5,902 nt of DNA from Oscillospiraceae bacterium (GCA_031281115.1 JAITFV010000214.1:1-5902), one strand, 5' to 3'; shown: positions 1 to 5,271, counted from the first letter of the stretch. A program made the numbers and translations. Notes: a model not told the origin generated them from the sequence alone.

Positions 1-22
1 GTTCCACAGTTTCAATTTAAAC

Positions 23-110
23 GGGTTTCCGCTGCGTGAGCGCAGCGGGCGCTGTCGCAACAGCGCAAGCCCCTTTAACTTAAAAAGCGAAACGCTTTTT
101 AAGTTAAAGG
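23..110. repeat. Cluster of consecutive stem-loops (Y-shaped fold plus 18-bp perfect hairpin)
   Basis: Three hairpins follow one another almost without gaps. GCTGCG (31-36) pairs with CGCAGC (41-46) around a TGAG loop. GCGCTGT (49-55) pairs with ACAGCGC (60-66) around CGCA. An 18-bp perfect stem (72-89 with 93-110) has the 3-nt loop AAA. The first two hairpins can be enclosed by GGGTTT (23-28) and AAGCCC (67-72), giving a compact three-way junction; its last base competes with the long stem. That closing helix needs one G-U pair in + strand RNA, but would have a C-A mismatch in minus-strand RNA. No T-tract follows on either strand, so these are not classical terminators. The pairing is seen directly; whether this is a dispersed repeat or a structured RNA is unknown. 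Confidence 0.6.
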
Positions 111-202
111 ACTATATCATATCTTCGTAGTGGTTGAAAGCAGGTTTTATCTTCTTTGGTATGTATTTTTATGATTTTATAAAATATATAACCGCGCCAT
201 CC

Positions 203-236
203 CTAAAATCCAATAAACCGGTTTATTGGATTTTAG
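203..236. terminator. Perfect 34-bp palindrome, possible bidirectional terminator or operator
   Basis: The left half CTAAAATCCAATAAACC (203-219) is the exact reverse complement of the right half (220-236), with no spacer. Read as a terminator, AAAA precedes and TTTT follows a short stem centred on CCGG on both strands, which fits weak bidirectional termination. Against this, the stem is AT-rich and the T-run is only four bases before AGTATT. The site lies just downstream of the predicted start of the minus-strand promoter at 247-275, so it could instead be a protein-binding operator or a 5' hairpin of that transcript. Confidence 0.4.
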
Positions 237-246
237 TATTAATCTT

Positions 247-275
247 ATTGTACCATATAAGTTTTCATTTTTCAA
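247..275 (-). promoter_or_regulatory. Minus-strand sigma-A type promoter with extended -10
   Basis: On the minus strand, TTGAAA (275-270) is followed by a 17-nt spacer and TACAAT (252-247). A TGG directly precedes the -10, making a TGn extended element. The predicted start is near 240, so the RNA would begin just before the 34-bp palindrome and run left through the stem-loop cluster. No credible minus-strand reading frame is present between 240 and 1, so the product is a non-coding RNA or the leader of a gene beyond the left edge. AT-rich DNA produces such matches by chance, hence moderate confidence. Confidence 0.45.
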
Positions 276-304
276 TAAAAATTAGATTAAAAATCTGTTA
301 ATAA

Positions 305-333
305 TTGACTATGCAGGAAAAATATGATATACT
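305..333 (+). promoter_or_regulatory. Plus-strand sigma-A type promoter for the reductase-DUF951-prfA group
   Basis: TTGACT (305-310), an exact 17-nt spacer and TATACT (328-333) form a near-consensus vegetative promoter. TGA directly before the -10 supplies the TGn extended element. Transcription should start near 340, leaving an untranslated leader of about 130 nt before the first gene. It is the best promoter in the window and is well placed to drive the three genes that follow. Confidence 0.75.
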
Positions 334-339
334 ATATAT

Positions 340-473
340 TATTGCATGGCTCTGCAGACGTTGGAGCAATATTTAAGCCCGAAATAAAACACAACTGAAA
401 CGGGGAAAAGCTGTTTTCGCTTTGTTTTAAACGAAACAATTCTCTATTGGTGAAGAAAGGACTTAATGAAAAT
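340..473 (+). promoter_or_regulatory. 5' leader with several possible stem-loops, no recognised riboswitch
   Basis: The leader can form TATTGC (340-345) with GCAATA (366-371), CCCG (378-381) with CGGG (401-404), AAAGC (407-411) with GCTTT (419-423), and TTGTTT (422-427) with AAACAA (434-439). The last two compete at their edge. GTTG (360-363) and CAAC (392-395) could also pair between loops. I compared it from memory with common riboswitch cores (purine, preQ1, ZTP, THF, c-di-GMP, T-box) and recognise none. No strong terminator with a U-tract precedes the gene. Confidence 0.3.
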
Positions 474-477
474 ATGA
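456..477 (+). promoter_or_regulatory. Shine-Dalgarno with three-codon mini-ORF overlapping the reductase start
   Basis: AAAGGA (456-461) lies 12 nt before the ATG at 474, which is rather long, but only 4 nt before an out-of-frame ATG at 466. That second ATG reads Met-Lys-Ile-stop, and its TGA (475-477) overlaps the ATG at 474. The reductase could therefore be started directly, or by ribosomes that finish the mini-ORF and restart. Neither is shown; the layout is visible in the sequence. Confidence 0.35.
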
Positions 478-1631
478 ACTACAGAATTAACCCGAGAAAT
501 AATGATAAAATCTCGCTTTTAGCCTTTGGATGTATGCGCTTTCCAAAAGATTTCGCCGTTTGTGAGCAGATGGTGATAAGGGCGGTTGATAAAGGCGTGA
601 ATTACTTTGATACCGCATATATTTATTCCGGCAGCGAGGTTACGCTCGGCAGAATTCTCGAAAAGAACAGCTTGCGCGGGAAAATATTTATTGCCGACAA
701 ATTGCCTACATTTCTTGTGAAAAAAAGTTCGGATTTCGACAAATATCTAAAAATCCAGCTTGAACGCCTGCGAACCGATTATATCGATTATTATTTAATG
801 CATATGCTCACGAGCCCGAAGAGCTGGGAGCGGCTTGTTGCGCTTGGAATTAAAGACTGGCTTGAGGGAAAAAAGAAGGCAGGCGTTATAAAAAATATCG
901 GCTTTTCCTATCACGGCGGCGCAGAGGATTACAAGGCGCTGATAGACCTTTATGATTGGGAATTTACGATGATTCAATATAATTATTACGATGTGAACAG
1001 CCAGGCGGGGAAGAGCGGCTTGCTTTATGCAGCGGAGAAAAATATCCCCGTGATGGTAATGGAACCGCTCAGAGGCGGGCGCCTTGTGAGCAGGCTGCCG
1101 TCTGCAGCAGCGGAACTCTTTTCCGGCTTAAAACCGGGGAACACTCCTGCCGAGTGGGCGTTCCGCTGGGTTTACAGCCACAAAGAAGTGCTGACGGTGC
1201 TTTCGGGTATGAGTAACCTTGAGGTATTAGATAATAATATAAAAACAGCTTCAAGCGGAGAGCCGTATGAACTCACCGAAGAACAGGAATCGGCTTTCGT
1301 GAAGGTGAGGGAGCATATTTCCGAGAATACCAAAATACCTTGCACGGGCTGTAATTACTGCATGCCTTGCAGAAGTAAAGTAGATATTGCGCTTTGTTTT
1401 TCTAATTATAACGATATTCCGATTCAAGGGAAGATGAACTCCGTTGTGAATTATCATTCGCGCGGCGGAAGCCGCAGGGCTTCGCTTTGTACGGGTTGCG
1501 GGGATTGTGAACCGCGCTGCCCACAGAGTATAGAAATAAGGAAAAATCTTAAAATAGTCAAAAAGAAGATGGAAGGCGGAATTTATCGTCCTTTTGGAGC
1601 ATTAATAAGGAAATTCATGAAAACAAATTGA
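474..1631 (+). CDS. Aldo/keto reductase with C-terminal 4Fe-4S ferredoxin-like domain (COG1453 type)
   Basis: Predicted cytoplasmic NAD(P)H-dependent oxidoreductase; the substrate cannot be told from sequence. From the ATG at 474 it is 385 aa. The N-terminal barrel (about residues 1-265) carries the aldo/keto reductase tetrad: Asp46 and Tyr51 in FDTAYIY, Lys76 in IADK and His110 in YYLMH. The C-terminal part has two cysteine clusters: CxxCxxCxxC at 290-299, and C339xxC342xxC345xxxC349P, the classical 4Fe-4S ferredoxin motif. This architecture is common in anaerobes, where the clusters may pass electrons to or from ferredoxin-like partners (inference). Upstream TTG (447) and GTG (450) codons are in frame but lack a ribosome site, so I prefer 474. 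It is first in a group with DUF951 and prfA, beginning 1 nt before the next gene and stopping with TGA. Confidence 0.9.
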   Translation: MNYRINPRNNDKISLLAFGCMRFPKDFAVCEQMVIRAVDKGVNYFDTAYIYSGSEVTLGRILEKNSLRGKIFIADKLPTFLVKKSSDFDKYLKIQLERLRTDYIDYYLMHMLTSPKSWERLVALGIKDWLEGKKKAGVIKNIGFSYHGGAEDYKALIDLYDWEFTMIQYNYYDVNSQAGKSGLLYAAEKNIPVMVMEPLRGGRLVSRLPSAAAELFSGLKPGNTPAEWAFRWVYSHKEVLTVLSGMSNLEVLDNNIKTASSGEPYELTEEQESAFVKVREHISENTKIPCTGCNYCMPCRSKVDIALCFSNYNDIPIQGKMNSVVNYHSRGGSRRASLCTGCGDCEPRCPQSIEIRKNLKIVKKKMEGGIYRPFGALIRKFMKTN

Positions 1632-1632
1632 T

Positions 1633-1839
1633 ATGAACATAAAAGCAAATAATATACTTGAGATGAAAAAGCCGCACCCCTGCGGTTCAAAACGCATGAT
1701 TGTGCTTAGGGCGGGTGCGGATTTTAAGCTCAAATGTGAAGGCTGCGGGCGCGAGTTTATGTCACCGCGCTCAAAAATAGAAAAAAACATAAAACGTGTA
1801 GAGGCTGACGGCTCTGTCAGCTTGAAAGGATTACAATGA
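1633..1839 (+). CDS. DUF951 family small protein with putative zinc-binding cysteines
   Basis: This 68-aa protein matches the DUF951 family, whose hallmark is the core MKKPHPCGS (residues 11-19) followed by a CxxCG motif and a basic PRSK segment. Here Cys17, Cys35 and Cys38 could be metal ligands, and PRSK lies at 45-48. No function is established that I know of; the small size and basic C-terminal half would suit nucleic-acid or ribosome association, which is speculation. The start follows the reductase stop by one base (TGATATG). The nearest Shine-Dalgarno (AAGGA, 1607-1611) is 21 nt away, so translation is probably coupled to the reductase. An in-frame TGA at 1618 rules out a longer version. 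Its stop overlaps the prfA start as ATGA. Confidence 0.88.
   Translation: MNIKANNILEMKKPHPCGSKRMIVLRAGADFKLKCEGCGREFMSPRSKIEKNIKRVEADGSVSLKGLQ
1802..1830 (+). promoter_or_regulatory. Hairpin abutting the prfA Shine-Dalgarno
   Basis: GCTGAC (1804-1809) pairs with GTCAGC (1816-1821) around a 6-nt loop. The stem extends by a G-U and an A-U pair to 1802/1823. The prfA ribosome site GAAAGGA (1824-1830) starts on the very next base, 5 nt before the ATG at 1836. The hairpin lies within the last codons of the DUF951 gene, so ribosomes translating that gene would melt it. A role in coupling or in exposing the site is possible but unproven. Confidence 0.4.
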
Positions 1840-2909
1840 CAGATAAACTGGAAATGACCCGGAAGCGTTACGATGAAATCAACGAAAAGCTGTCTGATGC
1901 CGATGTTATAAGCAATCAGGAACTCTATCGCTCGCTTATGCGTGAGTACAAGGGTTTGACGCCGGTTGTTGAAAAATATAGCGAGTTTAAAACTGCAAAA
2001 AGCGAATTTGAGGAGGCGCAGCAGATGCTTGACGAAGGCGGGCTTGATGCGGAACTCAAAGAAATGGTGCGGCTCCAGTATGAAGACAGCAAAGAAAAAA
2101 TCGCCGCTTGTGAAGAAGAACTCAAAATTCTGCTGCTCCCGCGAGACCCCGATGATGACCGCAACGTAATAATCGAAATCCGCGGCGGCGCGGGCGGGGA
2201 AGAGGCGGCGCTGTTCGCGAATTCGCTGTACAGAATGTATACGATGTACGCCGGATTAAAAAACTGGCGCGTTGAGGCTATAAATTCAAACCCGACAGAA
2301 CTCGGCGGCTTCAAGGAAATCAGTTTTTCTGTTGAGGGTGAGGGCGCTTATGCGAAGCTCAAGTACGAGAGCGGTGTTCACCGTGTTCAGCGCGTGCCTG
2401 AAACCGAGTCACAGGGACGGGTTCACACCTCTACAATTACAGTTGCGGTGCTTCCTGAAGTCGAGGAGGTTGATGTTGAAATCAATCCCGCCGACTTGAC
2501 TTTTCAGACGTTCAGGGCAGGCGGCGCAGGCGGTCAGCACGTGAATAAGACCGAGTCTGCAATCCGCGTGATTCACGGACCGTCGGGGATTGTAGTAGAA
2601 TGCCAGGACGAGCGCAGTCAGCACAAAAATAAGGATAAGGCGTTAAAGCTGCTTTACAGTAAGCTCTACGAATCAGCGATTGCCGAGCAGACGGGCAAAA
2701 TCGCCCAGCAGCGCAAAATTCAAGTCGGCACGGGCGACCGTTCCGAACGGATTAGGACGTATAATTACCCCCAGGGAAGAGTCACCGACCATCGAATAAA
2801 TCTGACGCTTTATAAACTTACAAACGTGCTGAACGGCGATTGCGATGAGGTTTTCGACGCACTGAGAATCGCTGACCAGGCGGCAAAACTCGCGAATGTG
2901 CAGGATTAG
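1836..2909 (+). CDS. prfA: Peptide chain release factor 1 (RF1)
   Basis: RF1 recognises UAA and UAG in the ribosomal A site and triggers hydrolysis of peptidyl-tRNA. The protein is 357 aa, the normal full length. The GGQ catalytic motif is at residues 232-234 (context AGGAGGQHVNKTES), where Gln234 is the usual site of N5-methylation by PrmC. The codon-reading tripeptide is PET (188-190) within HRVQRVPETESQGRVHTS, the PxT form of RF1, not the SPF form of RF2. The conserved IRGGAGGEEAALFA block is at 115-128. Translation starts at an ATG overlapping the DUF951 stop, preceded by GAAAGGA. The gene ends with TAG, one of RF1's own codons. No prmC gene is next to it; the following 215 bp hold a palindromic element instead. 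Confidence 0.97.
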   Translation: MTDKLEMTRKRYDEINEKLSDADVISNQELYRSLMREYKGLTPVVEKYSEFKTAKSEFEEAQQMLDEGGLDAELKEMVRLQYEDSKEKIAACEEELKILLLPRDPDDDRNVIIEIRGGAGGEEAALFANSLYRMYTMYAGLKNWRVEAINSNPTELGGFKEISFSVEGEGAYAKLKYESGVHRVQRVPETESQGRVHTSTITVAVLPEVEEVDVEINPADLTFQTFRAGGAGGQHVNKTESAIRVIHGPSGIVVECQDERSQHKNKDKALKLLYSKLYESAIAEQTGKIAQQRKIQVGTGDRSERIRTYNYPQGRVTDHRINLTLYKLTNVLNGDCDEVFDALRIADQAAKLANVQD

Positions 2910-3071
2910 GAATCGCCAATAAATAAACTTGACGTTTCCCCTTGTATTTTTTTGCCGCCATACTTCGTTGAAATTTCTTGAAAGGCACAAAGCCTACTGC
3001 GAAATTTCGCCTTGTCTGCCGACAAAAATACTGCGGCAAACTTGTCAATTTTATTTATTGGCAATCCCTTA
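2906..3071. repeat. MITE-like imperfect palindromic element between prfA and tsaC
   Basis: Two ends mirror each other: GCCAATAAATAAACTTGAC (2915-2933) matches the reverse complement of 3044-3062 at 18 of 19 positions. Extending outward to 2906 and 3071 gives about 24 of 28. Inside, TTTGCCGC (2951-2958) pairs with GCGGCAAA (3033-3040), GAAATTTC occurs at both 2970-2977 and 3001-3008, and AGGC/GCCT (2983-2995) closes a 5-nt loop, so the whole can fold as one long broken hairpin. It encodes no transposase and has no credible reading frame. Such size, terminal inverted repeats and position fit a non-autonomous mobile or dispersed repeat (inference). I see no clear target-site duplication. As RNA it may also weaken read-through from prfA. 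Confidence 0.6.
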
Positions 3072-3102
3072 GAGAATCAACTGTGCATTTTTAAGCAAAA
3101 CC

Positions 3103-3124
3103 GGAAGGACTATATAAATTTAGT
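3103..3124 (+). promoter_or_regulatory. Ribosome binding site of tsaC with unusually long spacing
   Basis: GGAAGGA (3103-3109) is the only Shine-Dalgarno-like sequence before the ATG at 3125, leaving a 15-nt spacer against the usual 5-10. No in-frame alternative start lies between them. The site includes AAGGACTATAT (3105-3115), an 11-mer also found at 107-117. I see no convincing -35/-10 pair between the palindromic element and this gene. Confidence 0.45.
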
Positions 3125-4093
3125 ATGACATTAATTAAGCCCCCCACCCCAGCCGGCATTTCCGCTGCTGCCGAGCTTTTGCGAAGCGGCGAAATCGTCG
3201 CAATCCCTACCGAAACCGTCTACGGCTTAGCCGCGAACGCCTTAGACCCTGCCGCAATCGAAAAAGTATTCGCCGCGAAAGGCAGACCGCGTGACAATCC
3301 GCTGATTGTTCATGTTTCCGATTTGGGAATGGCACGGGGGTTAGAGCTGGAAATTCCGGAGCTTGCGGAAAAATTGGCAGAAAATTTTTGGGCGGAAGGA
3401 AGCCCTTTCCAAGGGCCGCTGACGATGGTATTAAAAAGAAAAACCGCCCCGCCGCAAAGCGGAATTATTCCTACTGAGGTAAGTTGCGGTTTAAATACCG
3501 TGGCGGTGCGGGTTCCCGCGCACCCTGCCGCGCTCGCGATTATAAAAGCCTGCGGATTCCCGCTTGCTGCGCCATCTGCTAACATTTCGGGAAGTCCGAG
3601 TCCGACAAAAGCAAAGCACGTCTACGCAGACCTGAACGGCAGAATTCCGCTTATAATCGATGGCGGAGACTGTGATTGCGGCGTGGAAAGCACAGTGGTT
3701 ATGTTTGACGATGGTAAGATTAAGATTTTACGTCCCGGTGCAGTTACGATGGAAATGCTTTCGGAATTTGGAGATGTTGTGATTGATGATGAATGCAGTT
3801 TGCGGAGCCCGGGAACAAGGCATAAACACTATTCACCAAAGGCGGAAGTAATCGCGGTAATTGCGGAAAATAAAGAAGTGTTTTCAAAATATATCGGTAA
3901 AACGGAATTTGTAATAGCAAACCCTGAAGCGCAGACATTTTTCTCGAAATTGCGCGAATTTGATGAGCTTGGCGCGGAGCGGATTTTCATAAGGCTTCCC
4001 GAACCGGTGGGAATCGGCTTGGCGCTGTACAATAGGATTGTAAGGGCGGCAGAATTTAAAATTGTAAAGGCAGAAAATGATAAATCTAAGTAA
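3125..4093 (+). CDS. tsaC: Threonylcarbamoyl-AMP synthase, Sua5 type (YrdC plus C-terminal Sua5 domain)
   Basis: Makes L-threonylcarbamoyl-AMP from threonine, bicarbonate and ATP, the first step of t6A synthesis at position 37 of ANN-decoding tRNAs; cytoplasmic. The protein is 322 aa. The YrdC domain (about 10-210) shows PTETVYGL (28-35), KGRPRDNPL (52-60), PSANISG (150-156), ESTVV (188-192) and LRPGAVT (202-208). SPGTRHKHYSP (228-238) marks the linker into the C-terminal Sua5 domain, as in Bacillus YwlC, so this is the long Sua5 form and not the short E. coli TsaC form. An oddity is the conserved W-P-G-P/A-L/V-T motif, which here reads W89-AEGSPFQ-GPLT, about six residues longer. The frame is intact. 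The ribosome site has long spacing, and the 3' end overlaps coaE by 17 nt, which suggests co-translation. Confidence 0.94.
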   Translation: MTLIKPPTPAGISAAAELLRSGEIVAIPTETVYGLAANALDPAAIEKVFAAKGRPRDNPLIVHVSDLGMARGLELEIPELAEKLAENFWAEGSPFQGPLTMVLKRKTAPPQSGIIPTEVSCGLNTVAVRVPAHPAALAIIKACGFPLAAPSANISGSPSPTKAKHVYADLNGRIPLIIDGGDCDCGVESTVVMFDDGKIKILRPGAVTMEMLSEFGDVVIDDECSLRSPGTRHKHYSPKAEVIAVIAENKEVFSKYIGKTEFVIANPEAQTFFSKLREFDELGAERIFIRLPEPVGIGLALYNRIVRAAEFKIVKAENDKSK

Positions 4094-4673
4094 ATTAAAC
4101 ATAATAGGACTAACAGGAATGTCCGGAGCAGGGAAGAGCCTTGCTGCGCGGGTTTTCGCAGATAGCGGCTACTGCGTAATTGACTGCGATAAGGAAGCAA
4201 GGTGCGTGATTGCAGGTGAAAAATGCGCGGAAGCTGTGAAATCTGCGTTCCCCGAGGCGTACACAAACAGCGGATTCGACAGGATAAAAATGGCGCAAAT
4301 TGTCTTTTCAAATAAAAACAAATTAAAGAAATACGAAGAAATTGTTTTTCCGTTTATAGTTTTTCACATTATAAACATTATTCTTTCTGAAGCGGAAAAC
4401 GTGAAGAATTTTCTGCTTGACGCGCCGGCTTTGTATCAGAGCGGTGCAGACGATTTTTGCAGAAAAATTATCGCTGTTGTAGCCGACAGAGAAACCTGCG
4501 TAAAGCGCATTACAATGCGGGATAATATAAGCGAAGCAGATGCGTTTTTGCGCATTGATTCGCAACCTGATGCAAAATATTACAAAGAAAAAGCAAGTTA
4601 TTTAATTAGAAATAATAACGATTCCGAAAGTTTTTTAAAAAGAGTATCGGAAGTTACAGAGGTTCTTAAATGA
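4077..4673 (+). CDS. coaE: Dephospho-CoA kinase
   Basis: Last step of coenzyme A synthesis: phosphorylates the 3'-hydroxyl of dephospho-CoA with ATP, in the cytoplasm. The product is 198 aa, normal for the family. The P-loop is GLTGMSGAGKS (residues 11-21), with Lys20 and Ser21 as the nucleotide-binding pair; the usual GGIGSGKS reads GMSGAGKS here. VIDCD (34-38) corresponds to the conserved VIDAD segment. LLDAPALYQSG (113-123) matches the substrate-side D-x-P-L-L-F-E-S-G block, RIDSQ (159-163) the lid region, and YLIRNN (175-180) the usual A-D-Y-V-I-x-N-N near the end. The start has AAAGG (4066-4070) at 6-nt spacing inside the 3' end of the Sua5 gene. Its stop overlaps the next start as ATGA. 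Confidence 0.93.
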   Translation: MINLSKLNIIGLTGMSGAGKSLAARVFADSGYCVIDCDKEARCVIAGEKCAEAVKSAFPEAYTNSGFDRIKMAQIVFSNKNKLKKYEEIVFPFIVFHIINIILSEAENVKNFLLDAPALYQSGADDFCRKIIAVVADRETCVKRITMRDNISEADAFLRIDSQPDAKYYKEKASYLIRNNNDSESFLKRVSEVTEVLK

Positions 4674-5260
4674 TATTAAAACGACGAAGAAAATCCCCGC
4701 TTTTCGTAATAATTGTGACGTTTTTAATTACAGCAATTTTATTAATTTCAGCGAAATTCGTGTATGATTATCTGCACCTTAAGTGGCTGCTTCGTGCGAA
4801 CCCGCTTTTATACGTGGATTACGTTGAAAAATACGCCCGTGAATACGAAGTTGACAAATTTTTAATCTACGCAATAATCAAGACAGAGAGCGATTTCAGA
4901 ACAGATGCAGTGTCAAGCGCAGGTGCGCGCGGGCTGATGCAAATTACGGAGGAAACATTCGACTGGCTCAGTGTTTATCGGCTCCGTGAAAGCGGCAAGG
5001 TTTTCGACCATATGTTTATTGCAGATGATAACATACGTTACGGAAGTTATTTAATTACGTATCATCTGAGGAATTTCGGCGATATTGACTGTGCGCTTGC
5101 GGCTTACTTTGCAGGTGATAATACAGTAATAAGATGGCTTAATAATCCCGATTTCTCGCAGGACGGCAAGACGCTCAGCGAAGTCCCCGACCCCGACACG
5201 CGGCATTATATCCACAAAGTAAACACAGCTTATGAAATCTACTTAAAATTATATTCATAA
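4670..5260 (+). CDS. Membrane-anchored Slt-type lytic transglycosylase
   Basis: Cleaves the MurNAc-GlcNAc bond of peptidoglycan, leaving 1,6-anhydro ends; acts outside the cytoplasmic membrane. The protein is 196 aa. A basic start (KRRRK, 4-8) is followed by one hydrophobic segment at about 11-30, which I read as an uncleaved N-terminal anchor because no lipobox cysteine follows. The catalytic domain (about 45-190) has the ES motif with catalytic Glu73 (IKTESDF), GLMQI at 88-92 and a C-terminal TRHYIHKV (177-184) like the family's R-x-Y-I/V-x-K-V. The usual AYNAG motif reads AYFAG (145-149), replacing a conserved Asn with Phe147. A weak ribosome site (AGAGG) sits 7 nt before the start, which overlaps coaE by 4 nt. 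The coaE-transglycosylase pairing is, to my knowledge, recurrent in Clostridia. Confidence 0.9.
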   Translation: MILKRRRKSPLFVIIVTFLITAILLISAKFVYDYLHLKWLLRANPLLYVDYVEKYAREYEVDKFLIYAIIKTESDFRTDAVSSAGARGLMQITEETFDWLSVYRLRESGKVFDHMFIADDNIRYGSYLITYHLRNFGDIDCALAAYFAGDNTVIRWLNNPDFSQDGKTLSEVPDPDTRHYIHKVNTAYEIYLKLYS

Positions 5261-5271
5261 AGGAGAACAAC

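Larger units (their letters stand above)
1..473. other. Non-coding, structure-rich region upstream of the first gene
   Basis: No reading frame of credible length lies here on either strand. The stretch holds a run of stem-loops (23-110), a perfect 34-bp palindrome (203-236), a minus-strand promoter (247-275), a plus-strand promoter (305-333) and the leader of the first gene. Between 111 and 202 I see only AT-rich sequence with a short self-complementary site, ATTTTATAAAAT. The first bases may belong to a feature cut by the window edge. Confidence 0.7.

Noticed and set aside
1..22. Possible CRISPR repeat at the left edge (GTTCCACAGTTT, ending AAAC)
   Set aside because: Only one copy is visible, with no spacer-repeat periodicity afterwards; the edge truncation prevents any claim.
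447..473. Longer reductase start at TTG 447 or GTG 450
   Set aside because: No Shine-Dalgarno precedes them, the extra residues are not family-like, and the ATG at 474 has one upstream.
1925..2314. Minus-strand frame of 129 codons opposite prfA
   Set aside because: Serine-rich mirror of the Glu/Ala/Arg-rich prfA coding strand; no independent support.
2907..2909. prfA ending in UAG as an autoregulatory switch
   Set aside because: RF1 reading its own stop is common and there is no frameshift or readthrough signal as in prfB; UAG alone proves nothing.
2818..3048. Minus-strand reading frame of 76 codons across the prfA end and the palindromic element
   Set aside because: It is antisense to prfA and to a repeat, has no ribosome site and resembles no protein family; the openness comes from the repeat sequence.
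3063..3124. Own promoter for tsaC (TATATA near 3111)
   Set aside because: No matching -35 at proper spacing, and the -10 would sit almost on the start codon.
4110..4142. Non-standard P-loop of CoaE as a sign of inactivity
   Set aside because: Gly-Lys-Ser and the surrounding glycines are intact; only variable positions differ, so the enzyme is probably functional.
3829..4311. Minus-strand frame of 160 codons opposite tsaC and coaE
   Set aside because: Antisense shadow of two well-identified overlapping genes, with low-complexity Ser/Leu/Arg composition and no domain.
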